DNA of 19,644 nt from Candidatus Omnitrophota bacterium (GCA_029570205.1 JAKQSI010000089.1:1-19644); one strand, 5' to 3'. Shown: positions 6,788 through 14,730, counted from the first letter of the stretch. Notes: generated from the sequence alone by a model not told the origin. Numbers and translations: made by a program.

Positions 6788-7852
6788 ATGTTTCGACATT
6801 GGATGACTTTGGCTTTCCTCATCGCATCACGGATTTGTGCCGCAGGCGCAAACGCGTTGTCACGGATTCTAAAGAAGGCTTGGAAAGAAGAACCTTTCGA
6901 TCCTCGCCCATTGATGGCAGGTGTCAAGAAACGATTCCTGTTGGACAAGGATCAGTTCAGCTTTGTTGTGTTTGGCGACACGGAACTTGAGCCGGAGTCC
7001 CAGCCGCTTTTCGATTTCGCGGAACAATTGCACCCCGATTTCATTGTGCATCTCGGAGATATTGTAGACCGGGGTGCGGATGTCCTGACCATGGATTGGG
7101 ACCGCTTGGCAAGACAACATGGCAGGCTGTTCCGGCGGATCCCATTCTGGCCTGTTATCGGCAACCACGAGATCCGGGGGAATCTCAAGTGGGCGAACGG
7201 TTCCCGTTTCAAACAGTTTTTTGGTCTGGATAAGGACTACTACAGTTTCGATTGCGGGCGGTTTCGCTTCATTATTCTCTCCTGGTCGTTCACCGAGCAG
7301 ATCATGAACGGGGGAGTCTCCCACTCAACGGAGATGGATTGGCTCCTCGATTCGCTCGATTCGGCAATGGGAATGGAAGTCATCCTGTGTCTGCATCGAA
7401 GCATCCACACCGTGGGAAGAAATATCCCACCCGTCCGGGAACTCGAAAATCTGTGCAGGCAGTATGGTGTAAGGCTCGTGTTTGGCGGACATGACCACGT
7501 ATATTATCGAACCTGCCGGGATGGGGTCACCTATATCACTTCGGGCATGGGTGGAAACCGACTGCATCCCCTCTACGGAGTCGGCAAGACCATTGAAGGA
7601 GACGTTTACCTGGGACGGAAACTGCAAAGCGAGCAACTGGTTTGGCGCAAGATCGGGCAGAACACCGAAGAGCCTTTTCCCTCGGAATCTCACGGACTGG
7701 TCGAAGCTGTCGTGGAGGATGACCGGCTGACCGTGCGCGCTCTCAGCCTGAGCGGGATCGAAATCGACCGATTGGTTTTGGATTTGTCCGATTCCGAGGA
7801 AAAACAGACCGTTGTTTTTAAACCCCTGTATTCAGGAGTGACAACGCCTTGA
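6788..7852 (+). CDS. Calcineurin-like metallophosphoesterase, probably exported
   Basis: This is a 354-residue protein of the purple-acid-phosphatase/calcineurin-like superfamily, which hydrolyses phosphate esters with a dinuclear metal centre. Visible motifs, in order, are GDTE (D64), GDIVDRG (D91), GNHE (N126-H127), CLHRS (H203) and GGHDHVYY (H235, H237). The first motif is normally GDxH; here E66 stands where histidine usually is, a change seen in several phosphatase subgroups. The N-terminus is hydrophobic (residues 5-22) and ends in AGANA, a possible signal peptide, although R15 interrupts it. The substrate cannot be told from sequence. It lies between a sensor kinase and a PAP2-glycosyltransferase, all on one strand, which suggests an envelope role. 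The start lacks a good ribosome site. Confidence 0.85.
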   Translation: MFRHWMTLAFLIASRICAAGANALSRILKKAWKEEPFDPRPLMAGVKKRFLLDKDQFSFVVFGDTELEPESQPLFDFAEQLHPDFIVHLGDIVDRGADVLTMDWDRLARQHGRLFRRIPFWPVIGNHEIRGNLKWANGSRFKQFFGLDKDYYSFDCGRFRFIILSWSFTEQIMNGGVSHSTEMDWLLDSLDSAMGMEVILCLHRSIHTVGRNIPPVRELENLCRQYGVRLVFGGHDHVYYRTCRDGVTYITSGMGGNRLHPLYGVGKTIEGDVYLGRKLQSEQLVWRKIGQNTEEPFPSESHGLVEAVVEDDRLTVRALSLSGIEIDRLVLDLSDSEEKQTVVFKPLYSGVTTP

Positions 7853-7975
7853 TGTCTTGCCCATAATCGTCGATCCCTCCTACACTATGAACTCAATTCC
7901 AAACCGGGTGTTCCCGAAACGAATCCGTCTGCTCGCTCCGAAGCGCCCCGGTCTACAGAGGTTTTTCTTTCTTCC

Positions 7976-10429
7976 ATGGCACAGGCACAGATTCAAGGCG
8001 GAAAGAGTTACCTCAAGTGGGCGGTTCCGGCGCTCGTCCTCATGGGGCTTTGCTTGTGGCTGACCCACATTTTCCTCGATTCCACAATTCCGGTCTGGGC
8101 TTACACACATTTGCGCAGTTCGATTGGTGGTCCCTGGTATGAGGCGGTTAAGGAGCTGGGGCAGATTCAGGTTCCATTGTGGCTTTTTTTCCTGATGGCT
8201 GGAGTGGGCAGCCGGAAACGGATTGCGATAGAGGGATTTGCGGCGTTAGCCTTCATGGGAATCTCGGTTATTGTCTTTAAGTTTATTTTTGGGAGGCTTC
8301 GCCCCGCCTACGAACTCGGAACCCGGCATGTCTCGGAAATCCGCGCTTGGGATTTCGGACAGTACTCCTTTCCATCCGGTGACACCACCTGCGCCTTTGC
8401 GGCAGCCGTGGTATTCGCGGTTGTGTTGCCGAAAGCCTGGAAATGGATCCCCTATACAATTGCCGCTGTGGTGGCCGTTCTCCGCGTATTGAGCGTCCAT
8501 CATTACCCCACAGATATCGTGGCAGGCATGTTCCTGGGTGTCGGCTGCGGAGTATCGGCATTGCGTCTTGTCGAACGGTATCTCCGGCGCATTCCCATGT
8601 CCCTGTGGTATCGCCCTCGCTTGTACCTTGCGATCCTTCTGCTTTTCCCTCTGACGGATCTTTTTTCAGATCACGGTGAGGGGCCATTTTTCAGTTTCTT
8701 CGTTTGTTTTGGACCCATCCTGGTCGCCATTCTTCTGATCGCCAAAAGTGACTTCTGGCTGCACCGGCTTGCTTCCGAAGACCAAACGGGATTCCAACAG
8801 GGGAAACGAATCTGCCTGGTTGCGCTGCTCCTGTGCGCTCTCTCTGTATTGCCCAATCTTCCATGGACGACATTCTACGACCGGGACGAGGGATACTATG
8901 CAGGCTGCGCGCGAGAGATGATTTTGCGCGGTGATCCATTTGTGCCCCATTTCAACGGAGAACCCTGGCTGGAGAAACCGCCCCTGACCATCTGGATGAT
9001 GGCCCTTTCCATGAAAGTTTTCGGGCAAAACGAATTCGCTGCCCGGTTGCCGTCCGCGCTGGCCGGATTGCTGGCAGTCTGGATGACATACTCTCTGGCC
9101 AGGCGGATGTACACGTTGACTGCGGGCGTTCTGGCCGGCGTGATCCTGGGAACCAGCCTGTTATTCGCCGGGGCCATGCGTCTCGCGCTTTTGGATACAA
9201 CTCTGGTTTGCACCTTGCTTCTTGCCATGATCGGATTCTGGGATTTCCTGGAAACTCGGAGCCGTAAGGGCCGGCTTCTGTTTTACATCGGGTGCGGTTT
9301 GGGGGTCTTGGCGAAAGGTCCGCTGGGGTTTGTTCTTCCTGTGATCTCGGCGTGCGGTTTTGTTTTGCTTTCCCGTCAGTGGCAGATCCTGAAGGAACTG
9401 CGCCCGGTCTCCGGTTTTCTGATTACAGCCGCCGTTGTGGGTATCTGGGCCGGTCCGGCCCTGTGGATCACCCATGGCGCCTACTTTCACGAACTCGTCT
9501 GGGTCCGCACGCTGGAACCGATTCTTTCGCCCTTGCAGGGGCATGGCGGCGGAAATTGGATCGCCTATTTTCTGCTCCTTCCGGTCTATATCCCGGCGCT
9601 TTTTGTTGGAATGATTCCCTGGAGCATCTTCTTCGTTCCGGCCCTGCGCAACGGAATCTTGAAAGACCGGTCTGAAAACCGTGCGGCATTCCTGGGCGGG
9701 TGGATTATTCCGCAATTCCTGGCGTTCAGCCTGGTCAGCACAAAGCTGCCGCACTATATGCTTCCCCTCTTTCCGGCCCTGGCGATTGTTCTAGGGGCGT
9801 TTCTGGGTGAGTCAATCCGCAATGGGGATGCGCTCATCCGGCGCTTAGGCTCCAAATCGCAGACCTCATTTATTGTGGGGGGGGCTATATTGGCGGCAGT
9901 TATTCTTGGAGCGCCGGCGGGGCTTGGTTTCCTTCACGAGACCCCCTGGTTTCTTCCGGCCGCTCTGGTTGTCGCACTCGGAACAATCCGGGGAATACGG
10001 TTGTTGAGAGGCAACCGGGATCACCGCGCAATGGGGGAACTTGCTGCTGTAACCGTTTTGTGTTTCGCGTTGCTTTGTAGTGTTGCTTTGCCCCGACTGG
10101 ATAAAGCGAAATCCGCCCGGCAGGTCGCGGCCTTTCTCAAAGAGTACTATGGGGAAAAGTCTCTGTCCCAGGCACGAATCGGCATGAGAAGATATCAGGA
10201 AGTGTCTTTCCCGTTTTACTTGGGGCAGCACGTAACGAAACTCTCAGACACACAGGAAATGGAGCAATTCCTTCGCCAAGAGGGTCCCGCCTCTGTCGTC
10301 CTGCCGGAGAAATACCTGGAACGATCTGTCGGTGAAGGTCTTTCCGTTCCATACGAGGTTCTCTGGGAAAAACGCGTCTGGATTCCCGAAAAGGCCGAGT
10401 GGTTGGATCTGGTAATTATCGGCAACTAA
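7976..10429 (+). CDS. PAP2 lipid phosphatase fused to an ArnT-like GT39 glycosyltransferase
   Basis: This is an 817-residue polytopic membrane protein with two recognisable halves. Residues about 10-205 form a PAP2 phosphatase: K102-x6-R109-P110, PSGD (133-136) and R170-x5-H176-x3-D180. The second motif is normally PSGH, so the usual histidine is replaced by D136. Residues about 280-817 resemble ArnT/PMT (GT39) transferases: YDRDEGYYAGCAREM (301-315) with the conserved acidic pair, then EKPPLTIW (333-340) and a long hydrophobic body with a soluble C-terminal domain. Such enzymes take sugars from polyprenyl phosphate; PAP2 enzymes release phosphate from lipid phosphates. A joint role in lipid A or polyprenyl-phosphate-linked glycosylation is inference. 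The ATG at 7976 is the likely start; the ribosome site is weak. The reading frame is unbroken. Confidence 0.88.
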   Translation: MAQAQIQGGKSYLKWAVPALVLMGLCLWLTHIFLDSTIPVWAYTHLRSSIGGPWYEAVKELGQIQVPLWLFFLMAGVGSRKRIAIEGFAALAFMGISVIVFKFIFGRLRPAYELGTRHVSEIRAWDFGQYSFPSGDTTCAFAAAVVFAVVLPKAWKWIPYTIAAVVAVLRVLSVHHYPTDIVAGMFLGVGCGVSALRLVERYLRRIPMSLWYRPRLYLAILLLFPLTDLFSDHGEGPFFSFFVCFGPILVAILLIAKSDFWLHRLASEDQTGFQQGKRICLVALLLCALSVLPNLPWTTFYDRDEGYYAGCAREMILRGDPFVPHFNGEPWLEKPPLTIWMMALSMKVFGQNEFAARLPSALAGLLAVWMTYSLARRMYTLTAGVLAGVILGTSLLFAGAMRLALLDTTLVCTLLLAMIGFWDFLETRSRKGRLLFYIGCGLGVLAKGPLGFVLPVISACGFVLLSRQWQILKELRPVSGFLITAAVVGIWAGPALWITHGAYFHELVWVRTLEPILSPLQGHGGGNWIAYFLLLPVYIPALFVGMIPWSIFFVPALRNGILKDRSENRAAFLGGWIIPQFLAFSLVSTKLPHYMLPLFPALAIVLGAFLGESIRNGDALIRRLGSKSQTSFIVGGAILAAVILGAPAGLGFLHETPWFLPAALVVALGTIRGIRLLRGNRDHRAMGELAAVTVLCFALLCSVALPRLDKAKSARQVAAFLKEYYGEKSLSQARIGMRRYQEVSFPFYLGQHVTKLSDTQEMEQFLRQEGPASVVLPEKYLERSVGEGLSVPYEVLWEKRVWIPEKAEWLDLVIIGN

Positions 10430-10463
10430 ACCGGGCGCCGACTGGAGCGCGGCACACCTCATG

Positions 10464-10520
10464 GGGCGGTTCGTAATCCTCCGCAAGACATTCAAACCGC
10501 TCGTCTTTCTTTTCTCCCTC
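10464..10520 (+). terminator. Weak terminator candidate after the GT39 fusion
   Basis: GCGGTT (10466-10471) can pair with AACCGC (10495-10500), with two further pairs outside (10464-10465 with 10501-10502, one of them G-U). A pyrimidine-rich tail, TCGTCTTTCTTTTC, follows. The 23-nt loop is long, so this is a low-confidence call. It lies between convergent genes, where termination is expected. Confidence 0.3.
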
Positions 10521-10564
10521 CCCTGGCCTCCTTCTTCCTATTTATCCCAGCGCCCCGCAGCCTT

Positions 10565-11071
10565 TTAATCGATCAACCTGTCCGGCTCCTTCTGTTCTTT
10601 GGGTGAGGGACTTTTTATTCCGCGCAATTTCCGCAGGAAATCCGGTGTAGAGAGTTTGTCGTCCTCCTCCTCCAGCCCAAGCCTTTCGACTACGACCATA
10701 CGGCTGGTTCCCCGGTCGGGATCCTCCGTGCCGGTCTCGATCTCTTCTTCCATGCCCATTTTATTGAGAATGTATTTTCGCAGGTGACTGTCGAGTTCCG
10801 GGGTCTGTCCGTCGTCAATCTGGATCATGCCGTCCGCCCGTGTTTTGATCCACCCCAGACGTTTCCAGCGCCCAATTCGCTTCTCCGTAACCCCCTCCAC
10901 TTCCGCACAGATCTCATAGATATGCCGAAGCCGCCCCTTTGCGCTCTTGAGATACATGAGCACTTCTACGAGGACCTGGTCGTCCTCCGGCTCACAGGAA
11001 GGGCACAAAGTTTCGGAGCAGGTTTTCTTCTTAACCGGCGCTCCGCAAAAGCAACAACGTACTTCCCCCAT
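10565..11071 (-). CDS. Zinc-ribbon/HTH protein resembling flagellar-operon protein YvyF
   Basis: This is a 168-residue protein with an N-terminal four-cysteine zinc ribbon (C6/C9 and C23/C26), an acidic link, and a helix-turn-helix-like region at about 33-75 (VTEKRIGRWKRLGWI). The rest is charged and probably disordered. The order zinc ribbon, then V-x-x-YL-x-n-EI-x-n-GV-E-RI-x-RW, matches the YvyF/TIGR03826 group encoded in flagellar operons of Firmicutes. That match is by pattern only. AGGAGG lies 5 nt before the ATG. It is the last gene of a three-gene minus-strand unit, 68 nt after the STAS gene. The protein encoded at 15114-15638 has the same design. A regulatory, DNA- or protein-binding role is likely; the partner is unknown. 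Confidence 0.72.
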   Translation of the reverse strand: MGEVRCCFCGAPVKKKTCSETLCPSCEPEDDQVLVEVLMYLKSAKGRLRHIYEICAEVEGVTEKRIGRWKRLGWIKTRADGMIQIDDGQTPELDSHLRKYILNKMGMEEEIETGTEDPDRGTSRMVVVERLGLEEEDDKLSTPDFLRKLRGIKSPSPKEQKEPDRLID

Positions 11072-11139
11072 AATGTCCTCCTGAGAATCCGATTTGGAAT
11101 CTGCTCACCTCCTTCGAACCCATCCACACCACAATCTCA

Positions 11140-11484
11140 TCACGATTTGCTGAAGGCGGCAATTGCTTCGGAGCGATCCTCGAAAATATCCAGAATATGG
11201 TCGATCCTCGTTGCCGCGAACGTATCCCGCACACGGCGCAGCAAATGGAGAAATTTGATGTCGCCGCCCCGCTCACGCAAATCCCGGGCAAATGCCACAA
11301 ACACCCCCACGGTATAAGAGGAGATCAGGTCCACTTCTTTCATATTCAGCAGAATGCGGACCCGCCCTTCCTTCAAAAGACCGTGGAGCTCCCCCCGCAG
11401 CCAGACCGTATTCTCGAAATCCAGCTCACCGGACAATTTCAGAATGCTCACGTCACCGACATCTTCCCGTTCGATAGGTATCAT
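11140..11484 (-). CDS. STAS-domain protein (anti-sigma factor antagonist type)
   Basis: This is a 114-residue single STAS domain, the fold of SpoIIAA and RsbV, which bind anti-sigma-factor kinases and are controlled by serine phosphorylation. It shows the pattern VGDVSILKLSGELDFENT, then ILLNMKEVDLISSYTVGVFV, where SS is the expected phosphorylation loop, and a final amphipathic helix (ILDIFEDRSEAIAAF). The usual DSSGL is here ISSYTVG, so the loop is diverged. GGAGGG lies 6 nt before the ATG. The start overlaps the stop of the upstream gene as ATGA. No RsbW-type kinase or sigma factor is present in the window, so its partner is elsewhere. Confidence 0.88.
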   Translation of the reverse strand: MIPIEREDVGDVSILKLSGELDFENTVWLRGELHGLLKEGRVRILLNMKEVDLISSYTVGVFVAFARDLRERGGDIKFLHLLRRVRDTFAATRIDHILDIFEDRSEAIAAFSKS

Positions 11485-11867
11485 GCATGTCCCTCCGCGA
11501 CTGAGTCTGCGCCACTTTCGAGAAGAAGCCTTACTTCTTCTTGCGAAAGGATATTCCTCTCATGGAGAACAGCGATCAAGGTCGCCGGGAGGTAACTGTT
11601 TGTCGAGACAATTCCCGAATGATTCACCCGGCTGGTGACCTCACTTATTCTACCTGATTCCATCCCATTTACAGCAGGTCCCTCGGACCCTGGCGGGACA
11701 GGGCGGATTGTCCTCAGCGCCCCCAGAAAATCGTTCAACGTTGTGCTTCGACCGTGATAAACTCGAAATCGCCTCCGGACACCATTGCTTTTCAAATACC
11801 AAGCCACCGCGCCACGTTCCTCGCTATGGATTCCGCACGAAACGTTGGAGATGTATGCCGGCGCCAC
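11481..11867 (-). CDS. Small protein of unknown function, first gene of the STAS operon
   Basis: I do not recognise this 128-residue protein. The C-terminal 40 residues (ATLIAVLHERNILSQEEVRL) look helical and well coded, similar in style to small helical domains that start with an initiator-type acidic helix. The N-terminal two-thirds is less convincing. The proposed GTG start at 11867 has GAGG 7 nt upstream and lies about 30 nt behind a good promoter (11907-11936), which supports the long form. A shorter form from the ATG at 11663 would give 60 residues. The stop overlaps the STAS start (ATGA), so it is translated with that gene. Confidence 0.55.
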   Translation of the reverse strand: MAPAYISNVSCGIHSEERGAVAWYLKSNGVRRRFRVYHGRSTTLNDFLGALRTIRPVPPGSEGPAVNGMESGRISEVTSRVNHSGIVSTNSYLPATLIAVLHERNILSQEEVRLLLESGADSVAEGHA

Positions 11868-11906
11868 GTTTCATCCTCAGCGTGAAATGCTCCCTCCCAC
11901 GTAAGC

Positions 11907-11936
11907 ATCATACGACTCGACCCGTGTCTCCGTCAA
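11907..11936 (-). promoter_or_regulatory. Candidate sigma70 promoter of the STAS/zinc-ribbon operon
   Basis: On the minus strand TTGACG (11931-11936) and TATGAT (11907-11912) are separated by 18 nt. Transcription would start near 11900 and lead into the gene starting at 11867. The promoter lies between that gene and the 3' end of the DUF192 lipoprotein gene, also on the minus strand. Confidence 0.55.
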
Positions 11937-11971
11937 GAAGTTCTGAACAGAGTAGACAAAGATCCCGGAAT

Positions 11972-12511
11972 TCAGTCCGAGCCTGCTTTTAAATAATTCT
12001 TCACTTCTTCAGGCAGTTCCACACGATCTCCGGGCTTGATTCCATTCCGGTCAAACCAGCCCTGGTTCATCTCCAGGGCAAATTGGCACCGATGTCTGGA
12101 ACGATACCGCACTGAGGTATCCAGCGGTTTCATATCCCGGATTACATCAATGGTCCCATCGGGTTTGATGAACGCAATAGAAAGCGGCAGGCGCGTATTC
12201 ATCATCCAGAACGAGAGAAACTCCGGCTCCCTATAGACGAAAAGCATCCCGTGGTTCTCTTCCATAGCTGTGCGGTACATCAGGCCCTGGGTCTGTTCGC
12301 TTTCGCCGAACGCCAATTCCACTTCCGCTGTGACATCGCCGATCCGAAGGATCGCCGTGTGAAGTGGTCCCAAAGCGTACGGCGGGATGCCAAGGCGCGC
12401 CTTGACATCCTCCTCCAGGACTTGCGATGGCTCGTCCGGCTGAGAGTTCCCGCAGCCTGCCGCCGGCAGCAACGCGATACACAGCCAGAGACTTATGGAA
12501 ACTCTGTTCAT
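11972..12511 (-). CDS. DUF192 family lipoprotein
   Basis: This is a 179-residue protein with a lipoprotein signal: a hydrophobic segment and lipobox PAAGC with the acylated cysteine at position 20. The remainder is a DUF192 (COG1430) domain: ILRIGDVTAEVELAFGESEQ, then QGLMYRTAMEENHGMLFVY, FWMMNTRLPLSIAFI and the final GIKPGDRVEL. The biochemical role of DUF192 is unknown; members are small beta-rich secreted or periplasmic proteins. The ATG at 12511 has CAGGAT about 7 nt upstream. It is divergent from a radical SAM gene, with only 76 bp between them for both promoters. Its cysteine fits the presence of lnt in this genome. Confidence 0.88.
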   Translation of the reverse strand: MNRVSISLWLCIALLPAAGCGNSQPDEPSQVLEEDVKARLGIPPYALGPLHTAILRIGDVTAEVELAFGESEQTQGLMYRTAMEENHGMLFVYREPEFLSFWMMNTRLPLSIAFIKPDGTIDVIRDMKPLDTSVRYRSRHRCQFALEMNQGWFDRNGIKPGDRVELPEEVKNYLKAGSD

Positions 12512-12587
12512 TGGACTATCCTGATGAAGGCATTCATATCGTCAATCGGATGATGATAGCGATTTTGAGGACGGAGCGGAATTATTC

Positions 12588-13955
12588 ATGCCGATTCATG
12601 CACTGCTGATTCGCCCATGGATTGAAGATTTCAGCGCGTTCGACCTTTGGATGCGCCCGCTGGGACTGCTGCGCCTGGCAACAGTTCTGCGACGGCTCGA
12701 AGTCCATGTTGACTTGCTGGACTGCCTGAATCGTCGCAGCCCGCTCCTGAAGGGGCTTCCTTTACCTCAACGGCATCGTCTCAACCGATACGACTGCGGA
12801 CACCTGTACCGGGAGGAAATCCCCCACCCGGAAATTCTGAAGAACATTCCTCGTCGGTTCAAACGACATGGCGTACCGCTGGAGCGTGTGAGGCAATGGC
12901 TTCAGGCACAACACCCGCCGGATATTGTCTTCGTTGCCTGTATGGCGACCTACTGGTATACCGGCGCGCAACGAATGGTGAAACTCTGCAAGGAGATATG
13001 GCCCTCTGTTCCTGTGTTTCTGGGCGGGGTGTATCCCTTGCTGTGCCCGGAACATGCCTGCGCAAACAGCGGAGCGGACCAGGTTGTAACAGAGCCGGGT
13101 TGGGAATCCGTCCTTCATACCGCCGCCGATGCGTTGGGAAATCCCGGTTCGGAGGATACCCGCAATGCCGCCGCTGAACCGATTGAACCGGCCTTCGATC
13201 TGCTGCCGGACCGCCGTTCGATTCCGATTCTGACACGTACCGGCTGTCCTTTCCGCTGCACCTATTGCGCCGCCGAGCATCTGGCACCCAAATCCGTTCC
13301 ATTCCCGCCGGAGTGGGTAATCGGCCAAATTCAGGAAGGCATTTCAAATGAGGGACTTACCGATATCGCCTTCTTGGATGACGCGCTTCTGTTCGATCCT
13401 GAGCGGTATGCGAAACCGTTTTTCGAACAAGTCATCCGTGCAAAACTGCCGGTCCGGTTTCATACGCCCAATGCGCTTCATGCGCGGTATATCGACCGCG
13501 AAATGGCCGACCTGATGCACCGCGCGGGTGTATGCACGGTGCGCCTTGGACTGGAGTCTGATGATGCCGGATTTCAGACCGCTTCCGGCGGCAAAGTCAC
13601 CAACGACGAATATGCCACCGCAATGGAAAACCTGAAACAAGCGGGATTCACACCCGAGGAAATCGGAACCTACATTTTGGCGGGCCTACCGGGGCAGGAC
13701 CTGAAATCGCTCCGAAGAACCGCGACTTTTGTGCGCCGGCTTGGATCGCAAATCCGTCTCGCCATGTATTCACCCACTCCAAGGACCGCGCTGTTTGGGG
13801 CACGGGAAGACTTTCGGTTTGACCCGGCGGCAGACCCTCTTCTGCAAAATGACTCGTTAACCCCCTGGCGTTCGCGCCTTTACACCGCCGAAGAGTTTTA
13901 CGAATTGAAGCGTTGGACGGATCGGATGAATGGGCTGGGGAGGGCTAGGGAATGA
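12588..13955 (+). CDS. Radical SAM protein with B12-binding-like N-terminal domain
   Basis: This is a 455-residue radical SAM enzyme. The [4Fe-4S] cluster motif is C220-x3-C224-x2-C227 (TGCPFRCTYCAAEH). Residues about 1-190 have the alternating fold of a B12-binding domain (PDIVFVACMATYW, then VPVFLGGVYP), but the DxHxxG cobalamin-contact motif is absent, so cobalamin binding is doubtful. Later radical SAM features are FLDDALLFD, the substrate-side strand VRFHTPNALHARYID and RLGLESDD. Many such proteins modify tRNA, lipids or peptides; nothing here identifies the substrate. The ATG at 12588 is preceded by GAGGACGGAG about 11 nt away. It is divergent from the DUF192 lipoprotein gene. Confidence 0.88.
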   Translation: MPIHALLIRPWIEDFSAFDLWMRPLGLLRLATVLRRLEVHVDLLDCLNRRSPLLKGLPLPQRHRLNRYDCGHLYREEIPHPEILKNIPRRFKRHGVPLERVRQWLQAQHPPDIVFVACMATYWYTGAQRMVKLCKEIWPSVPVFLGGVYPLLCPEHACANSGADQVVTEPGWESVLHTAADALGNPGSEDTRNAAAEPIEPAFDLLPDRRSIPILTRTGCPFRCTYCAAEHLAPKSVPFPPEWVIGQIQEGISNEGLTDIAFLDDALLFDPERYAKPFFEQVIRAKLPVRFHTPNALHARYIDREMADLMHRAGVCTVRLGLESDDAGFQTASGGKVTNDEYATAMENLKQAGFTPEEIGTYILAGLPGQDLKSLRRTATFVRRLGSQIRLAMYSPTPRTALFGAREDFRFDPAADPLLQNDSLTPWRSRLYTAEEFYELKRWTDRMNGLGRARE

Positions 13956-14034
13956 GAAATCCATTGGTGGGAAATCTGTGAATGTGATATTCTCTATTTG
14001 AGGTTGTAGCGGCATTGAGGAGGTGAATTGGCCG

Positions 14035-14436
14035 ATGAGAACAGCAGTGAAAATGTCCTTTGTTGTTGTATGCTGCTTTGTGATTACCGATCTGATTTAC
14101 CTGACAATCGCTGTCAACCGCCTGACCGAACAGACCAAGAAACAGGATATCTCGGGTGAACCAGGTGAGCGGAGTGTGCTGGAAGGAGTCATTCGTCGGA
14201 ATGTCAAGTGGACATCGGCATACACCCTGAAGATCGATGGGAACGGAACACCGGAGTGTTATCTTTCCGGTGGTGTCCTGGACACCGTGGCAGACGGCAG
14301 CCATGTGCGGGTCACAGGGCGGTTCACGGCATACCGCCATCCGAATGAGGCTGATGTCGGAGATTTGACTCCTTTCCCCCTGCACTGGGGTATTCGAATG
14401 AATGTGGAGAAGGCAACAATACTCCCAAGCCGATGA
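14035..14436 (+). CDS. Small membrane-anchored protein, possible OB-fold
   Basis: I do not recognise this 133-residue protein. It has one N-terminal membrane segment (about 8-28) and then an outward, beta-rich part with the pattern LEGVIRR...YTLKIDG...CYLSGGVLDTV...GSHVRVTGRFT, which resembles small OB-fold proteins. GAGGAGG lies about 11 nt before the ATG at 14035; an in-frame GTG at 14023 overlaps that site and is less likely. It lies between the radical SAM gene and a toxin-antitoxin pair, all on the plus strand, with no obvious functional link. Confidence 0.7.
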   Translation: MRTAVKMSFVVVCCFVITDLIYLTIAVNRLTEQTKKQDISGEPGERSVLEGVIRRNVKWTSAYTLKIDGNGTPECYLSGGVLDTVADGSHVRVTGRFTAYRHPNEADVGDLTPFPLHWGIRMNVEKATILPSR

Positions 14437-14490
14437 GAAGGACACTTGAACACCGCTTTCAGAAGGCTGGGGAGACAAGAGGACAAGCGT

Positions 14491-14730
14491 ATGACCAAGC
14501 TACTTGAGCAAGCGATTGCCGAAATCGGTAAACTGCCCGAGGACGCACAGGACGCCATCGCGGCCAGTCTTCCAGCCGATTTGGCGGATGAACAAAGCTG
14601 GGCGGCACGTTTTGCTGCGACCACTGACGGGCAATGGGATCGCATGACAGAAATTGTTCGACAGGAAATCGCCGCTGGGGATACGATACCCCTTGATGCG
14701 GTGTTCCCAACCGGGGGCATCGAGCCGTGA
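14491..14730 (+). CDS. Putative antitoxin of a RelE/ParE-like pair
   Basis: This is a 79-residue, mostly helical acidic protein, MTKLLEQAIAEIGKLPEDAQ, with a second helical half ending in the AGDTIPLDAVF type seen in small antitoxins encoded before RelE-like toxins. The downstream toxin gene overlaps its stop as GTGA, typical of type II toxin-antitoxin operons. AGAGGA lies 7 nt before the ATG. No DNA-binding domain can be named with certainty. An in-frame TTG at 14446 would add 15 residues and lacks support. Confidence 0.72.
   Translation: MTKLLEQAIAEIGKLPEDAQDAIAASLPADLADEQSWAARFAATTDGQWDRMTEIVRQEIAAGDTIPLDAVFPTGGIEP

Noticed and set aside
11708-11992. 94-residue plus-strand ORF in the region before the DUF192 gene
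   Set aside because: It has low-complexity basic composition and no ribosome site, and the opposite strand has a promoter, start and coupled operon.
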